A stretch of 64,000 nucleotides of DNA from the NCBI RefSeq assembly GCF_042610425.1, contig NZ_JBGJZM010000001.1, positions 124,001-188,000 of the forward strand, given 5' to 3'. The notes beneath the pieces are model-generated. The model was not told the DNA's origin and searched no databases. It saw only the letters and a program-made list of their open reading frames with translations. Origin of the DNA: Ectobacillus sp042610425. GTDB lineage: Bacteria > Bacillota > Bacilli > Bacillales > Bacillaceae_G. Each line of letters opens with the position of its first letter. Position 1 is the first letter of the stretch. A program made the position numbers and the translations under genes. Positions 1-8,885 of this stretch are shown here, one piece after another.

Positions 1-515
1 TACGTCTTCAACGCATTATGACTCCAATTTTAATGCTTACAGCTAAAGATGATGAATTCGATAAAGTTCTTGGACTTGAACTTGGTGCTGATGATTATAT
101 GACAAAGCCATTTAGCCCAAGAGAAGTTGTTGCGAGGGTAAAAGCTATTTTACGCCGAACTAAAATACAGGAAGAGCCTGTACAGGAAGAAAAGGATTCA
201 GGGCATATTCTCATTGCAGATTTAAAAATATTACCTGAGTACTACGAAGCCTTTTTCTTAGAAGAAAAACTTGAATTAACTCCGAAAGAATTCGAACTTC
301 TTGTATATTTAGCAAAGCACAAGGGCCGTGTATTAACACGAGATCAGCTACTCAGTGCTGTTTGGAATTATGACTTTGCAGGTGACACACGGATAGTAGA
401 TGTACACATTAGTCATCTTCGCGACAAAATTGAGAAAAATACAAAGAAACCAGTTTATATTAAAACGATTCGTGGACTAGGCTATAAGTTAGAGGAGCCA
501 AAGGCAGATGAATAA
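1..515 (+). CDS. phoP: PhoP response regulator, 5'-truncated by the window edge
   Basis: DNA-binding response regulator of the phosphate-starvation PhoPR system. The reading frame is open from base 3, so the gene begins before the window; the ATG at 18 is internal. What remains is the end of the receiver domain, with the conserved lysine in DDYMTKPFSPREV and the preceding MLTAKD segment, followed by an OmpR-type winged helix (ELTPKEFELLVYL, then RIVDVHISHLRDKIE and TIRGLGYKLE). The phosphorylated aspartate lies upstream and is not visible. Its stop overlaps the phoR start by 8 nt, so the two are translationally coupled. The close match to my memory of B. subtilis PhoP makes this name preferable to WalR, which has a similar fold. 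Confidence 0.93.
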   Translation, partial: RLQRIMTPILMLTAKDDEFDKVLGLELGADDYMTKPFSPREVVARVKAILRRTKIQEEPVQEEKDSGHILIADLKILPEYYEAFFLEEKLELTPKEFELLVYLAKHKGRVLTRDQLLSAVWNYDFAGDTRIVDVHISHLRDKIEKNTKKPVYIKTIRGLGYKLEEPKADE

Positions 516-2268
516 GTTTCGTTCGAGGCTTATGTTTGCCTTAATCTCTTTAATTGTTACCGTCCTAGTTGGGTTAGGTCTTTTACTAGGGCAGCTCTTT
601 AAAGGGTTTTACATGGACAACTTTAATAAACGGATGGAAAATGAACTACGATATGTTGCTTCAGTTGTAGAATGGGAAGGAATTCGTTATTCACTTTCCT
701 ATCCGGAAACACTGAATCGTGTGGAAACGAGCTTACAAGAAAGTATAAGCTTATTGGATGAACATGGTAAAGTGTTGTATGACTCAAAGGGAAGAAAGAG
801 TGAGATTGAATCCAATGCTGCCATTTCTAATATTATCTCGAAGCTTGATAATCGAACAGATGTTGTAGAAGGTAAGAGCGGGGATTCCCAATTGTATTAC
901 TATGGCGTGCTACTGCAAGATAAACATGATGACCGGGCATATTTGATTGTCGATTTTTCCTTCAGTGCATTAAATGATATTCATAAAAAAATATGGGGCG
1001 TACTAATTACCAGTTTTATGATTGCATTTGGCGTTATTGTATTTTTAGGAATTAAAATAACAGCACAATATACAAAGCCCATTGAGAACGTAACAAAGGT
1101 TGCCATTGAACTTGCAAAGGGAAACTACAAAGCAAGGGCATATGGAAATCAGGCAGATGAAACAGGTATGCTTAGCCAAGCAATGAATATTCTTGCACGT
1201 AATTTACAAGAAATGACATCGGCTCAGGAAATGCAGCAGGACCGACTTCATACGCTGATAGAAAATATGGGAAGTGGCATGATATTAATAGATAGTCATG
1301 GTTATATAAGCTTAGTAAACCGTTCTTATAAAGAAATTTTTCACGTTACAAATGAGCAATTTTTAAATCGACTTTATTATGAAGCATTTGAACATAAAGA
1401 AATTATTGCTTTGGTGGAAGAAATATTTATGACAGAGGTTAAAGTGAGGAAACAAATGCTATTGCCTCTTCAAATTGAAAGAAGGCATTTCGAAGTATAC
1501 GGGGCTCCTATCATTAGTACGAGTCATGAATGGAAGGGGATCGTTCTTGTATTTCATGATATTACGGAGCTCAAACGATTGGAGCAAATGAGAAAAGATT
1601 TCTTAGCGAACGTTTCTCATGAACTAAAAACCCCTATCACCTCGATTAAAGGGTTTTCTGAAACATTATTGGATGGAGCAATGGAAGATGAAAAACTACG
1701 TGTCTATTTTCTTTCTATCATTTTAAAAGAAAGTGATCGGATGCAAAGCTTAATTGAGGATCTATTAGATTTATCCAAAATCGAACAACAAGGCTTTAGG
1801 CTGAATATGAGTACGGTAGATATCAAACAGTTATTAGAAGAAATTGGTGTTATTTTGCAAGGGAAAGCTGAAGGAAAGCCTATTTCTCTAACTATACAAG
1901 CTGACGAGCATATTATTATTCCGGGTGATCCTCATCGGTTAAAGCAAATTTTCATAAATTTAATGAACAATGCAATTTCATACACACCAGCAGGTGGCAA
2001 TGTAACTGTGCATATGAAGGATGAACCTAAGTGGATTTCTATTACCGTATCAGATACAGGGATTGGTATTAATAAAGAAGAAATACCAAGAATTTTTGAG
2101 CGTTTCTATCGAGTAGATAAGGCTCGTAGCCGAAATACTGGGGGAACTGGATTAGGCTTATCTATAGTAAAGCATTTAGTGGAAGCGCACAGTGGATATA
2201 TTACGGTGCAAAGTGAAATGGGTAAAGGAACCACATTTACTGTTCGACTTCGTAAAGTTACAAACTGA
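508..2268 (+). CDS. phoR: PhoR sensor histidine kinase
   Basis: Membrane sensor kinase partner of PhoP. Visible parts, with rough residue numbers: membrane helix 9-31, extracytoplasmic sensor 32-160, second helix 162-184 (IWGVLITSFMIAFGVIVFLG), HAMP to about 237, PAS domain about 245-355, HisKA with the phospho-accepting His371 in NVSHELKTP, then the ATPase boxes NLMNNAISY (about 480), DTGIGI (about 516) and GGTGLGLSIVKH (about 545). At 586 aa it has the length usual for Bacillus PhoR. It overlaps phoP, consistent with one operon. All catalytic boxes are intact. The overall HAMP-PAS-HisKA architecture is shared with WalK, but pairing with phoP and the polA neighbour support PhoR. Confidence 0.93.
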   Translation: MNKFRSRLMFALISLIVTVLVGLGLLLGQLFKGFYMDNFNKRMENELRYVASVVEWEGIRYSLSYPETLNRVETSLQESISLLDEHGKVLYDSKGRKSEIESNAAISNIISKLDNRTDVVEGKSGDSQLYYYGVLLQDKHDDRAYLIVDFSFSALNDIHKKIWGVLITSFMIAFGVIVFLGIKITAQYTKPIENVTKVAIELAKGNYKARAYGNQADETGMLSQAMNILARNLQEMTSAQEMQQDRLHTLIENMGSGMILIDSHGYISLVNRSYKEIFHVTNEQFLNRLYYEAFEHKEIIALVEEIFMTEVKVRKQMLLPLQIERRHFEVYGAPIISTSHEWKGIVLVFHDITELKRLEQMRKDFLANVSHELKTPITSIKGFSETLLDGAMEDEKLRVYFLSIILKESDRMQSLIEDLLDLSKIEQQGFRLNMSTVDIKQLLEEIGVILQGKAEGKPISLTIQADEHIIIPGDPHRLKQIFINLMNNAISYTPAGGNVTVHMKDEPKWISITVSDTGIGINKEEIPRIFERFYRVDKARSRNTGGTGLGLSIVKHLVEAHSGYITVQSEMGKGTTFTVRLRKVTN

Positions 2269-2361
2269 TGTTTTACATTATATTAACAATAAGTTCACTA
2301 TTGATTAATAATACATTGCTATATTATTAGTTGAAAACCCCTTCATCCAAGGAGTAGTTTT

Positions 2362-2392
2362 GGGCGAGAAAACACGTAGTTTTTCTCGTCCC
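2362..2392 (+). terminator. Possible phoPR terminator hairpin
   Basis: Inverted repeat just after phoR: CGAGAAAA (2365-2372) pairs with TTTTCTCG (2381-2388), and GGG/CCC extend it past one bulged T. There is no clean U-tract, so terminator function is uncertain. Confidence 0.4.
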
Positions 2393-2441
2393 TTCCCTAT
2401 CTTTTCTATCAATAAAATGTAGTATCTATATATTTTTCGGC

Positions 2442-2506
2442 AAAAGCCGTTATGTTCCCTCTCTACTAAGGTCATGCTATTATAGAGAGTGGATATAACG
2501 GCTTTT
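2442..2506 (+). terminator. Long hairpin upstream of polA
   Basis: AAAAGCCGTTAT (2442-2453) is perfectly complementary to ATAACGGCTTTT (2495-2506). Inside it, CTCTCTA can pair with TAGAGAG, giving a 12+7 bp stem. The T-rich stretch after it is short and interrupted. It may be a second terminator behind phoPR or a structure in the polA leader; the polA start lies 44 nt further on. Confidence 0.5.
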
Positions 2507-2549
2507 ATTGGTTTGTTAACTTATCGAACATATGGGGAGGTACAGCCAC

Positions 2550-5183
2550 TTGAGTAAAAAGGTTGTCTTACTGGACGGAAATAGTATTGCCTATCGTGCG
2601 TTTTTTGCACTTCCACTGTTAAATAATGATAAAGGAATACATACGAATGCTATTTACGGTTTTACCATGATGCTACTGAGAATTCTGGAAGAAGAAAAGC
2701 CGACACATATACTGGTAGCATTCGATGCAGGAAAAACGACATTTCGTCATCAAACATTTGCTGATTATAAAGGTGGCCGGCAAAAAACACCATCGGAGCT
2801 GTCAGAACAGTTTCCTTTCATTCGAGAAGTATTGGATGCTTTTCATGTAAAACGATATGAACTTGAAAATTATGAAGCGGATGATATTATTGGAACGCTC
2901 GCATTGGAAGCAAGTAAGCAAGGGGCAAATGTGAAAATTATTTCAGGAGATCGTGATTTATTGCAGCTTGTTTCTACACAAACAACTGTAGCCATTACAC
3001 GTAAGGGGATTACAGAAGTAGATGAATTTACACCGGAAACATTGTTTGAAAAGTACAGTCTAACCCCTTCACAAATCATTGATATGAAAGGATTGATGGG
3101 GGATTCATCGGATAACATTCCAGGGGTGCCAGGTGTAGGGGAGAAGACCGCTATTAAGCTTCTGAATGAATTTAAAACCGTTGAACAGGTTTATGAGAAT
3201 ATAGAAAGTGTTAGTGGAAAGAAGTTAAAGGAGAAGCTTGAGCTTAATAAGGATCAAGCTATGATGAGTAAGGAACTTGCTACTATTAATCAGCATTCTC
3301 CTATTAAAGTATCCATAGATGAAATGGAATTTAACGGATATACTGTCGATGATGTAGTACCGATATTTAAAAATCTTGGCTTTCATTCGTTGCTAGATAA
3401 GATGGATGTAAAGGAAGAAGCAAAGGAAGCAGTAGAGCTAGATCAAATATCGTTTGAAATTGTAGATGTGCTTAGCAGTGATATGTTACAAAATGAAAGT
3501 GCTCTTATTGTGGAAGTACAGGAAGATAATTATCACCGTGCGTCCATTCAAGGGTTTGGAATTCAAAATGAAACAGGCTGTTACTTTGTTCCTACTGAGC
3601 TTGCATTGCAGTCTGAAGTGTTTCGTAACTGGTTGGCAGACGAGGATATGAAGAAATACACGTTCGATGTAAAGCGGGCCACCGTTGCATTAAAATGGAA
3701 AGGAATTGATATGCGCGGCGTTGAGTTCGATTTACTTATTGCAGCATATTTGCTTGATCCTGCTGAAACCGATAAGGACTTTCGAACAGTTGCGAAAATG
3801 AAGGCTCATCATGCTGTATCCTCTGATGAAGAGGTGTATGGAAAAGGCGCAAAGCGCATGGTTCCAGATGATAGCGTTGTAGCAGAGCATATTTCTCGCA
3901 AAGCTCATGTTCTGTATGAAGTGAAGCAATCATTTGTGGATGAGCTTCAGAAAAACAATCAATATGATTTGTTAACAGATTTAGAATTGCCTCTCTCCAT
4001 TGTGTTAGCTGACATGGAATATACAGGCGTGCATGTAGATAGTAGCCGTTTACGTGACATGGGAGAGGAGCTATCTAAAAAGCTGAAACAAATGGAAACC
4101 GATATTCACCAATTAGCAGGAGCAGAGTTCAATATTAACTCTCCTAAGCAGCTCGGGGTTATACTGTTTGAAAAGCTAAATCTACCTGTGATGAAAAAAA
4201 CAAAAACGGGATACTCTACGTCAGCGGATGTGCTAGAAAAATTAAAGCATCATCATGAAATCGTAGAGAAAATTTTACAATATAGACAAATTGGCAAGTT
4301 ATATAGTACGTACATTGAAGGTTTATTAAAGGTTGTGTACGAAGATACATCTAAAATTCATACCAGATTTAATCAAGTGCTTACGCAAACAGGGCGATTA
4401 AGTTCTACAGAACCGAACCTACAAAATATACCAATTCGACTAGAGGAAGGGCGTAAGATACGACAAGCCTTTGTACCTTCAGAAGAAGGATGGATGATCT
4501 TTTCTGCAGATTATTCGCAAATTGAATTACGTGTACTGGCGCATATTGCGAATGATAAAGGTCTGATGGAAGCATTTCATCATGATATGGACATTCATAC
4601 GAAAACGGCAATGGATGTATTTGGTGTAGCCAAGGAAGAAGTAACAGCCAATATGAGAAGACAAGCAAAGGCTGTTAACTTCGGAATCGTATATGGCATT
4701 AGTGATTATGGATTATCGCAGAATTTAAACATTACACGTAAAGACGCAGCATCTTTTATTGAAAAGTATTTTGAAAGCTTCCCTGGTGTAAAAGAATATA
4801 TGGAACGTATTGTGCAAGAGGCAAAGTTGCAAGGGTATGTCACAACATTATTAAATCGCCGGAGATATATTCCAGAAATCACAAGTCGTAATTTTAATTT
4901 GCGCAGCTTTGCGGAACGTACGGCTATGAATACACCTATTCAAGGAAGTGCCGCAGATATTATTAAAAAAGCGATGATTGACATGTATGCACGCTTACGA
5001 ACGGAAAAAGTTCGTGCTAAGTTACTTTTACAAGTACATGATGAACTCATATTTGAAGCTCCGAAAGAGGAGATAGAAATCTTGAAAACAATTGTTCCTG
5101 ATGTAATGGAGCATGCAATTGAATTACATGTGCCATTAAAGGTGGACTATGCATATGGTCCTACATGGTATGATGCGAAATAA
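2550..5183 (+). CDS. polA: DNA polymerase I
   Basis: Replicative gap-filling and repair polymerase, 877 aa. Domains in order: 5'-3' exonuclease/flap nuclease (about 1-290, with YEADDIIGT, GDRDLLQL and the helix-hairpin-helix GVPGVGEKTA), a 3'-5' exonuclease-like domain without a recognisable acidic triad, as is usual in Bacillus PolA, and a family A polymerase domain with motif A DYSQIELRVLA (about 653), motif B RRQAKAVNFGIVYG (about 703) and motif C VHDELIFEAP (about 829). An in-frame ATG at 2532 overlaps the GGGGAGG ribosome site, so the start is the TTG at 2550, 9 nt after that site. mutM follows after 12 nt, as in other bacilli. Confidence 0.96.
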   Translation: MSKKVVLLDGNSIAYRAFFALPLLNNDKGIHTNAIYGFTMMLLRILEEEKPTHILVAFDAGKTTFRHQTFADYKGGRQKTPSELSEQFPFIREVLDAFHVKRYELENYEADDIIGTLALEASKQGANVKIISGDRDLLQLVSTQTTVAITRKGITEVDEFTPETLFEKYSLTPSQIIDMKGLMGDSSDNIPGVPGVGEKTAIKLLNEFKTVEQVYENIESVSGKKLKEKLELNKDQAMMSKELATINQHSPIKVSIDEMEFNGYTVDDVVPIFKNLGFHSLLDKMDVKEEAKEAVELDQISFEIVDVLSSDMLQNESALIVEVQEDNYHRASIQGFGIQNETGCYFVPTELALQSEVFRNWLADEDMKKYTFDVKRATVALKWKGIDMRGVEFDLLIAAYLLDPAETDKDFRTVAKMKAHHAVSSDEEVYGKGAKRMVPDDSVVAEHISRKAHVLYEVKQSFVDELQKNNQYDLLTDLELPLSIVLADMEYTGVHVDSSRLRDMGEELSKKLKQMETDIHQLAGAEFNINSPKQLGVILFEKLNLPVMKKTKTGYSTSADVLEKLKHHHEIVEKILQYRQIGKLYSTYIEGLLKVVYEDTSKIHTRFNQVLTQTGRLSSTEPNLQNIPIRLEEGRKIRQAFVPSEEGWMIFSADYSQIELRVLAHIANDKGLMEAFHHDMDIHTKTAMDVFGVAKEEVTANMRRQAKAVNFGIVYGISDYGLSQNLNITRKDAASFIEKYFESFPGVKEYMERIVQEAKLQGYVTTLLNRRRYIPEITSRNFNLRSFAERTAMNTPIQGSAADIIKKAMIDMYARLRTEKVRAKLLLQVHDELIFEAPKEEIEILKTIVPDVMEHAIELHVPLKVDYAYGPTWYDAK

Positions 5184-5195
5184 GGAAGTGTAGCG

Positions 5196-6032
5196 ATGCC
5201 AGAATTACCAGAGGTTGAAGCTGTAAAAAATACATTACGGCAGCTTATTATTGGGAAAAAAGTAGAAAATGTAAGTGTGACGTATCCAAAATTAATTAAG
5301 AAACCTGATGATGTACAGCAGTTTCAAACGATGCTTCAAGGTGAAATCATCGAGGAAATAGGAAGAAGGGGGAAATTTCTCCTTCTTTATACAACGAATT
5401 ACACACTTGTGTCCCATCTCCGGATGGAAGGAAAATATAGATTGTTTGATGCTACTGAAGAAAAAGCTAAACATACTCATGTTGTCTTTCGATTTACAGA
5501 TGGTACAGAATTACGCTATCAGGATGTACGGAAGTTTGGAACGATGCATTTATTTCAAAAAGGGGACGAAAAAATTAGTCATCCCCTTATAGAACTTGGT
5601 CCTGAGCCGTTATCTCCAAATTTAACCGTTTCCTATTTACAAGAAATCCTTCAAAAGTCTCATCGGAAGATTAAGGTCATTCTTCTCGATCAGCATGTTT
5701 TGGTGGGATTGGGAAATATATATGTCGATGAGGTTCTTTATCGTTCTCGGATTCATCCCGAACGTGAGGCAGCCTCCCTTCTTGAAGAAGAGATTCAGAC
5801 GTTATACCAAGAAATTGTGCATACGTTATCAGAAGCCATTGCTAAGGGCGGGAGTACAATTCGTACTTATGTGAATTCACAAGGGAAAATTGGCACATTC
5901 CAACAGCAATTACTTGTATACGGTCACGAAGGTGAACCATGTAACGTATGTGGATCAATTATTATGAAAACGGTTGTTGGTGGTCGAGGTACCCATTATT
6001 GTGCAGTCTGTCAACAGAAAGAAAAAGATTAA
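5196..6032 (+). CDS. mutM: Formamidopyrimidine-DNA glycosylase
   Basis: Bifunctional base-excision repair enzyme that removes 8-oxoguanine and formamidopyrimidines and nicks the abasic site. The N-terminus MPELPEVE supplies the catalytic proline (after Met removal) and Glu. The beta-hairpin lysine region is GRRGKFLL, the H2TH region has GLGNIYVDEVLY, and the C-terminal zinc finger is complete, with EPCNVC and, 16 residues on, HYCAVC. It is 278 aa, close to the family's typical length. It starts 12 nt after polA and probably shares its transcript, linking repair synthesis with lesion removal. Confidence 0.95.
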   Translation: MPELPEVEAVKNTLRQLIIGKKVENVSVTYPKLIKKPDDVQQFQTMLQGEIIEEIGRRGKFLLLYTTNYTLVSHLRMEGKYRLFDATEEKAKHTHVVFRFTDGTELRYQDVRKFGTMHLFQKGDEKISHPLIELGPEPLSPNLTVSYLQEILQKSHRKIKVILLDQHVLVGLGNIYVDEVLYRSRIHPEREAASLLEEEIQTLYQEIVHTLSEAIAKGGSTIRTYVNSQGKIGTFQQQLLVYGHEGEPCNVCGSIIMKTVVGGRGTHYCAVCQQKEKD

Positions 6033-6092
6033 CATCGGATAGGCATACTTCATATACATACGTTAACGGTGTATATGGAAAGGAGCCTACCG

Positions 6093-6728
6093 ATGCAAAG
6101 CTATCTTTCTCTTTTTCTTTTAGCTTTCACGCTAAGTTTGGATAGTTGTAGTGTGGGACTAACTTACGGGCTTAGAAGGCTGACGATTTCGTTTAAATCA
6201 ATTCTGGTTATTTCACTCTGTTCAGCAGTAGTGATGCTAGTAAGCATGACAATTGGAAATCTTATGATTCATATGGTTTCTCCAATAGTTGCGAGGCAAA
6301 TAGGAGGATTAGTGCTCGTTGGAATCGGTGCTTGGGTGCTGTACCAATATTTTAGTCCTGACAGTAAGGAAGATACCCTTACAGATGAAAAAACGTTGTG
6401 GAATATAGAAATCCCTACGCTAGGTATAGTTATACAAATATTAAGAAAACCGACTGTTGCTGATTTTGATCGGTCCGGTACGATTTCTGGCATGGAGGCG
6501 TTATTATTAGGTCTTGCGCTTTCGCTAGACTCGTTTGGGGCAGGGATAGGAGCATCTCTGTTAGGTTATTCATCATGGCTAATGGCCTTGCTCGTTGCGC
6601 TTATGAGCGGAAGTTTTTTATTTTTGGGGATGAAGATAGGGGCATGTCTTCAAGGAAAAGCATGGATATATAATCTCACGTTTCTTCCAGGGCTACTTTT
6701 AATTATTATAGGAATATGGAAAATATAA
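6093..6728 (+). CDS. ytaF: YtaF, sporulation-associated membrane protein
   Basis: Polytopic membrane protein of 211 aa in the MntP-like/YtaF family. Two copies of a repeat can be seen: LFLLAFTLSLDSCSVGLTYGLRR near the N-terminus (quoted by its first and last parts LFLLAFTLSLDS and SVGLTYGLRR) and LLLGLALSLDSFGAGIGASL in the second half, each with the LSLDS signature. The open frame extends to 6069, but the AAAGGAG site at 6079-6085 fixes the start at ATG 6093. It is annotated as sporulation-linked in Bacillus; transport substrate is unknown. It sits between mutM and coaE, the same place as in B. subtilis. Confidence 0.85.
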   Translation: MQSYLSLFLLAFTLSLDSCSVGLTYGLRRLTISFKSILVISLCSAVVMLVSMTIGNLMIHMVSPIVARQIGGLVLVGIGAWVLYQYFSPDSKEDTLTDEKTLWNIEIPTLGIVIQILRKPTVADFDRSGTISGMEALLLGLALSLDSFGAGIGASLLGYSSWLMALLVALMSGSFLFLGMKIGACLQGKAWIYNLTFLPGLLLIIIGIWKI

Positions 6729-6751
6729 GTAGGATAATACTATATAGAATG

Positions 6752-6782
6752 GACCATTTTTCTAGTAAATGGTCTGTTTTTC
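6752..6782 (+). terminator. Rho-independent terminator after ytaF
   Basis: GACCATTT (6752-6759) pairs with AAATGGTC (6767-6774) and is followed by a T-run from 6777. Confidence 0.75.
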
Positions 6783-6869
6783 CATGTCCTATCGTAATTA
6801 TACGTTTTTTTGTGTACGGTAACGTATAATAGATGTAAGTAATATACATATAGAAGGAGAGCTGGATTC

Positions 6870-7469
6870 ATGACGATAGTGATTGGATTAACAGGAGGAA
6901 TTGCAAGCGGGAAGAGTACCGTCTCTGACATGTTTAAAACGCTAAATATTCCCGTAATTGATGCGGATGTTATCGCAAGAGAAGTCGTTAATCAGGGAAA
7001 ACCCGCATACAGAGAAATTGTACAAGCATTTGGTAATGACATTTTACATGAAGATAAATCGATTAATAGAAAAAAATTAGGTGATATAATTTTTCAGGAT
7101 GATCAAAAAAGAGCCATACTAAATGGAATTGTGCATCCTGCTGTGCGTAAGGAAATGATTGCTAAAAAAGAGGAATACATACGAAAGGGAGAAGCTGCCG
7201 TAGTATTAGATATTCCTTTACTATTTGAAAGCAAGCTTACATCGCTTGTACACAAGACGCTTCTTGTCTATGTAGATCAAAACACACAAATAAATCGTCT
7301 TATGGACCGAAATCGTTTTACAGAAGAAGAAGCACGTGTGCGTATTTCATCGCAGATGCCACTTGTAGAAAAGCAAAGTCTAGCAGATGAAATTATTAAT
7401 AATAATGGCACATTAGAAGAGACTAGGTTACAATTATTACGAGTATTAAAGCAATGGAGTATTCTATAG
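6870..7469 (+). CDS. coaE: Dephospho-CoA kinase
   Basis: Catalyses the last step of coenzyme A synthesis, ATP-dependent phosphorylation of the 3'-hydroxyl of dephospho-CoA. The P-loop is GLTGGIASGKST at residues 6-17, followed by the substrate-binding IDADVIAREVV. A lid segment RNRFTEEEARVRISSQMP contains the family's arginines. The length, 199 aa, is normal. A good AGAAGGAG site lies 10 nt before the ATG. A TATAAT at 6825-6830 follows the ytaF terminator and may be its own promoter, but no good -35 was found. Confidence 0.95.
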   Translation: MTIVIGLTGGIASGKSTVSDMFKTLNIPVIDADVIAREVVNQGKPAYREIVQAFGNDILHEDKSINRKKLGDIIFQDDQKRAILNGIVHPAVRKEMIAKKEEYIRKGEAAVVLDIPLLFESKLTSLVHKTLLVYVDQNTQINRLMDRNRFTEEEARVRISSQMPLVEKQSLADEIINNNGTLEETRLQLLRVLKQWSIL

Positions 7470-7517
7470 TTATAATTTTTTATTTTTATGAAAATATTTA
7501 GTGCTTTCTTTTCTTTT

Positions 7518-7528
7518 TGTGCTATACT
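7518..7528 (+). promoter_or_regulatory. CcpN-type operator overlapping the gapB promoter
   Basis: TGTGCTATACT fits the CcpN consensus TRTGHYATAYW, as I recall it from B. subtilis work, at every position. It contains an extended -10 element (TGC-TATACT, 7520-7528) placed 53 nt before the gapB start. In B. subtilis CcpN represses gapB and pckA during glycolysis; the same control here is inference from this site. No perfect second copy was found upstream. Confidence 0.6.
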
Positions 7529-7580
7529 AATACTGATAATAGGGAGAAATAGTATAACGCAATCAAGGGGGATAACATAT

Positions 7581-8609
7581 ATGATTCGTGTGGCAATTAA
7601 CGGGTTTGGACGTATTGGGAGAATGGTGTTTCGTCAAGCCATTAAAGAAAGCGCATTCGAAATCGTAGCGATCAATGCGAGCTATCCGTCAGAAACGTTG
7701 GCACATCTAATTAAATACGATACCACTCATGGTCGTTTTGATGGTACGGTAGAAGCATTTGCTGATCACTTAGTTGTAGACGGGAAAATTATTCAGCTTT
7801 TAAACAACCGTAATCCACAAGAACTTCCTTGGAAGGAACTAAGCGTTGATATCGTAATTGAAGCTACAGGAAAATTCAATGCTAGAGAAAAGGCAAGTCT
7901 TCATTTAGAAGCAGGAGCTAAAAAAGTAATTATTACAGCACCTGGTAAAGATGAAGATGTGACGATTGTTGTTGGTGTTAACGATCAGACACTTGATTTA
8001 ACAAAACATGATGTTATTTCAAATGCATCTTGCACAACAAACTGTCTTGCACCCGTAGCTAAAGTTCTTGATGAAAAATTTGGAATTGATAATGGTCTAA
8101 TGACAACGATTCATTCCTATACAAATGATCAAAATAATATTGATAATCCACATAAAGACTTACGAAGAGCACGTGCTTGTGCACAATCTATTATTCCGAC
8201 TACAACTGGTGCAGCTAAAGCATTGGCTAAAGTGTTACCACATTTAAAAGGAAAATTGCACGGAATGTCACTTCGTGTTCCTACTCCAAACGTATCACTA
8301 GTTGACCTTGTAGTAGATTTACAGCAAGATGTAACAGTTGAACAAGTGAACGCAGCGTTTATAGAAGCTTCACGTGGCTCCTTAAAGGGAATTGTAGCAT
8401 TCTGTGATGAACCACTTGTATCTTCTGATTTTAACACAAATACACATTCTGCGATAGTGGATGGTTTATCTACTATTGTTATGGGTACTCGTAAAGTAAA
8501 GGTTTTAGCTTGGTATGACAATGAATGGGGCTACTCACGTCGTGTAGTAGATTTAGTAGGAATTGTTGCAAATAAACTCGAAGTTAATTCTAATGTTCAA
8601 CATGCATAA
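7581..8609 (+). CDS. gapB: Gluconeogenic glyceraldehyde-3-phosphate dehydrogenase GapB
   Basis: Catalyses 1,3-bisphosphoglycerate reduction to glyceraldehyde-3-phosphate, the gluconeogenic direction, probably with NADP(H). The Rossmann start INGFGRIGR, catalytic Cys151 in SNASCTTNC and WYDNEWGYS near the end are intact. After the second strand it reads VAINASYPSETLAHL, with Ala where NAD-specific GapA has Asp; the same change is typical of NADP-preferring GapB. An open frame reaches back to 7488, but the AAGGGGG site sets ATG 7581 as start, giving 342 aa. In B. subtilis the operon partner is speD, which here survives only as a scar directly downstream. Confidence 0.95.
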   Translation: MIRVAINGFGRIGRMVFRQAIKESAFEIVAINASYPSETLAHLIKYDTTHGRFDGTVEAFADHLVVDGKIIQLLNNRNPQELPWKELSVDIVIEATGKFNAREKASLHLEAGAKKVIITAPGKDEDVTIVVGVNDQTLDLTKHDVISNASCTTNCLAPVAKVLDEKFGIDNGLMTTIHSYTNDQNNIDNPHKDLRRARACAQSIIPTTTGAAKALAKVLPHLKGKLHGMSLRVPTPNVSLVDLVVDLQQDVTVEQVNAAFIEASRGSLKGIVAFCDEPLVSSDFNTNTHSAIVDGLSTIVMGTRKVKVLAWYDNEWGYSRRVVDLVGIVANKLEVNSNVQHA

Positions 8610-8631
8610 GACGAATTAATTTGTCTCTTTT

Positions 8632-8712
8632 GAAAATAAGAGGGAATGTATAGAAATTTCGCGCGGTACTGGAAACTTTCAAATAAAACAACGTGAAGTA
8701 AAAGCTCTTTAA
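8632..8712 (+). pseudogene. speD: 3' remnant of speD (S-adenosylmethionine decarboxylase)
   Basis: No complete gene lies here, but the frame ending at TAA 8710-8712 reads NKRECIEISRGTG then NFQIKQREVKAL and stop. This matches the C-terminal end of Bacillus SpeD as I remember it (KRETIELPRGMG... ending IKQ...KAL). Only about 27 codons are left; an in-frame stop lies at 8617-8619 and no start remains. The position directly after gapB is exactly where B. subtilis carries speD. I read this as a deletion of about 100 codons between gapB and the speD end. A shared terminator follows at 8742. Confidence 0.75.
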
Positions 8713-8737
8713 AAAATAGGAGTATTGCTTTAGAATG

Positions 8738-8766
8738 AAAAGAGGTGTATTATACGCCTCTTTTTT
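8738..8766 (+). terminator. Terminator of the gapB(-speD) unit
   Basis: GAGGTGTAT (8742-8750) pairs with ATACGCCTC (8752-8760) with one G-U pair, flanked by A-run and six T's. It lies 26 nt after the speD remnant, the natural end of the ancestral operon. Confidence 0.85.
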
Positions 8767-8885
8767 CTTTTTTTGATAATGTTAGTTAGATGCCTCCGAA
8801 TGCATGGTAATATGGAATCATTTTCTCCTAAGGAGAATGGTTAGTCTATTACTTGTTTTTTATTGTACAGTAGGAGGAGTTTTAC

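Noticed and set aside
6810..6830. Promoter TTGTGT...TATAAT before coaE
   Set aside because: The two boxes are only 9 nt apart; only the -10 is credible.
7488..7580. 31-codon N-terminal extension of GapB
   Set aside because: It spans the promoter and CcpN site; GapB proteins begin at the Met at 7581.
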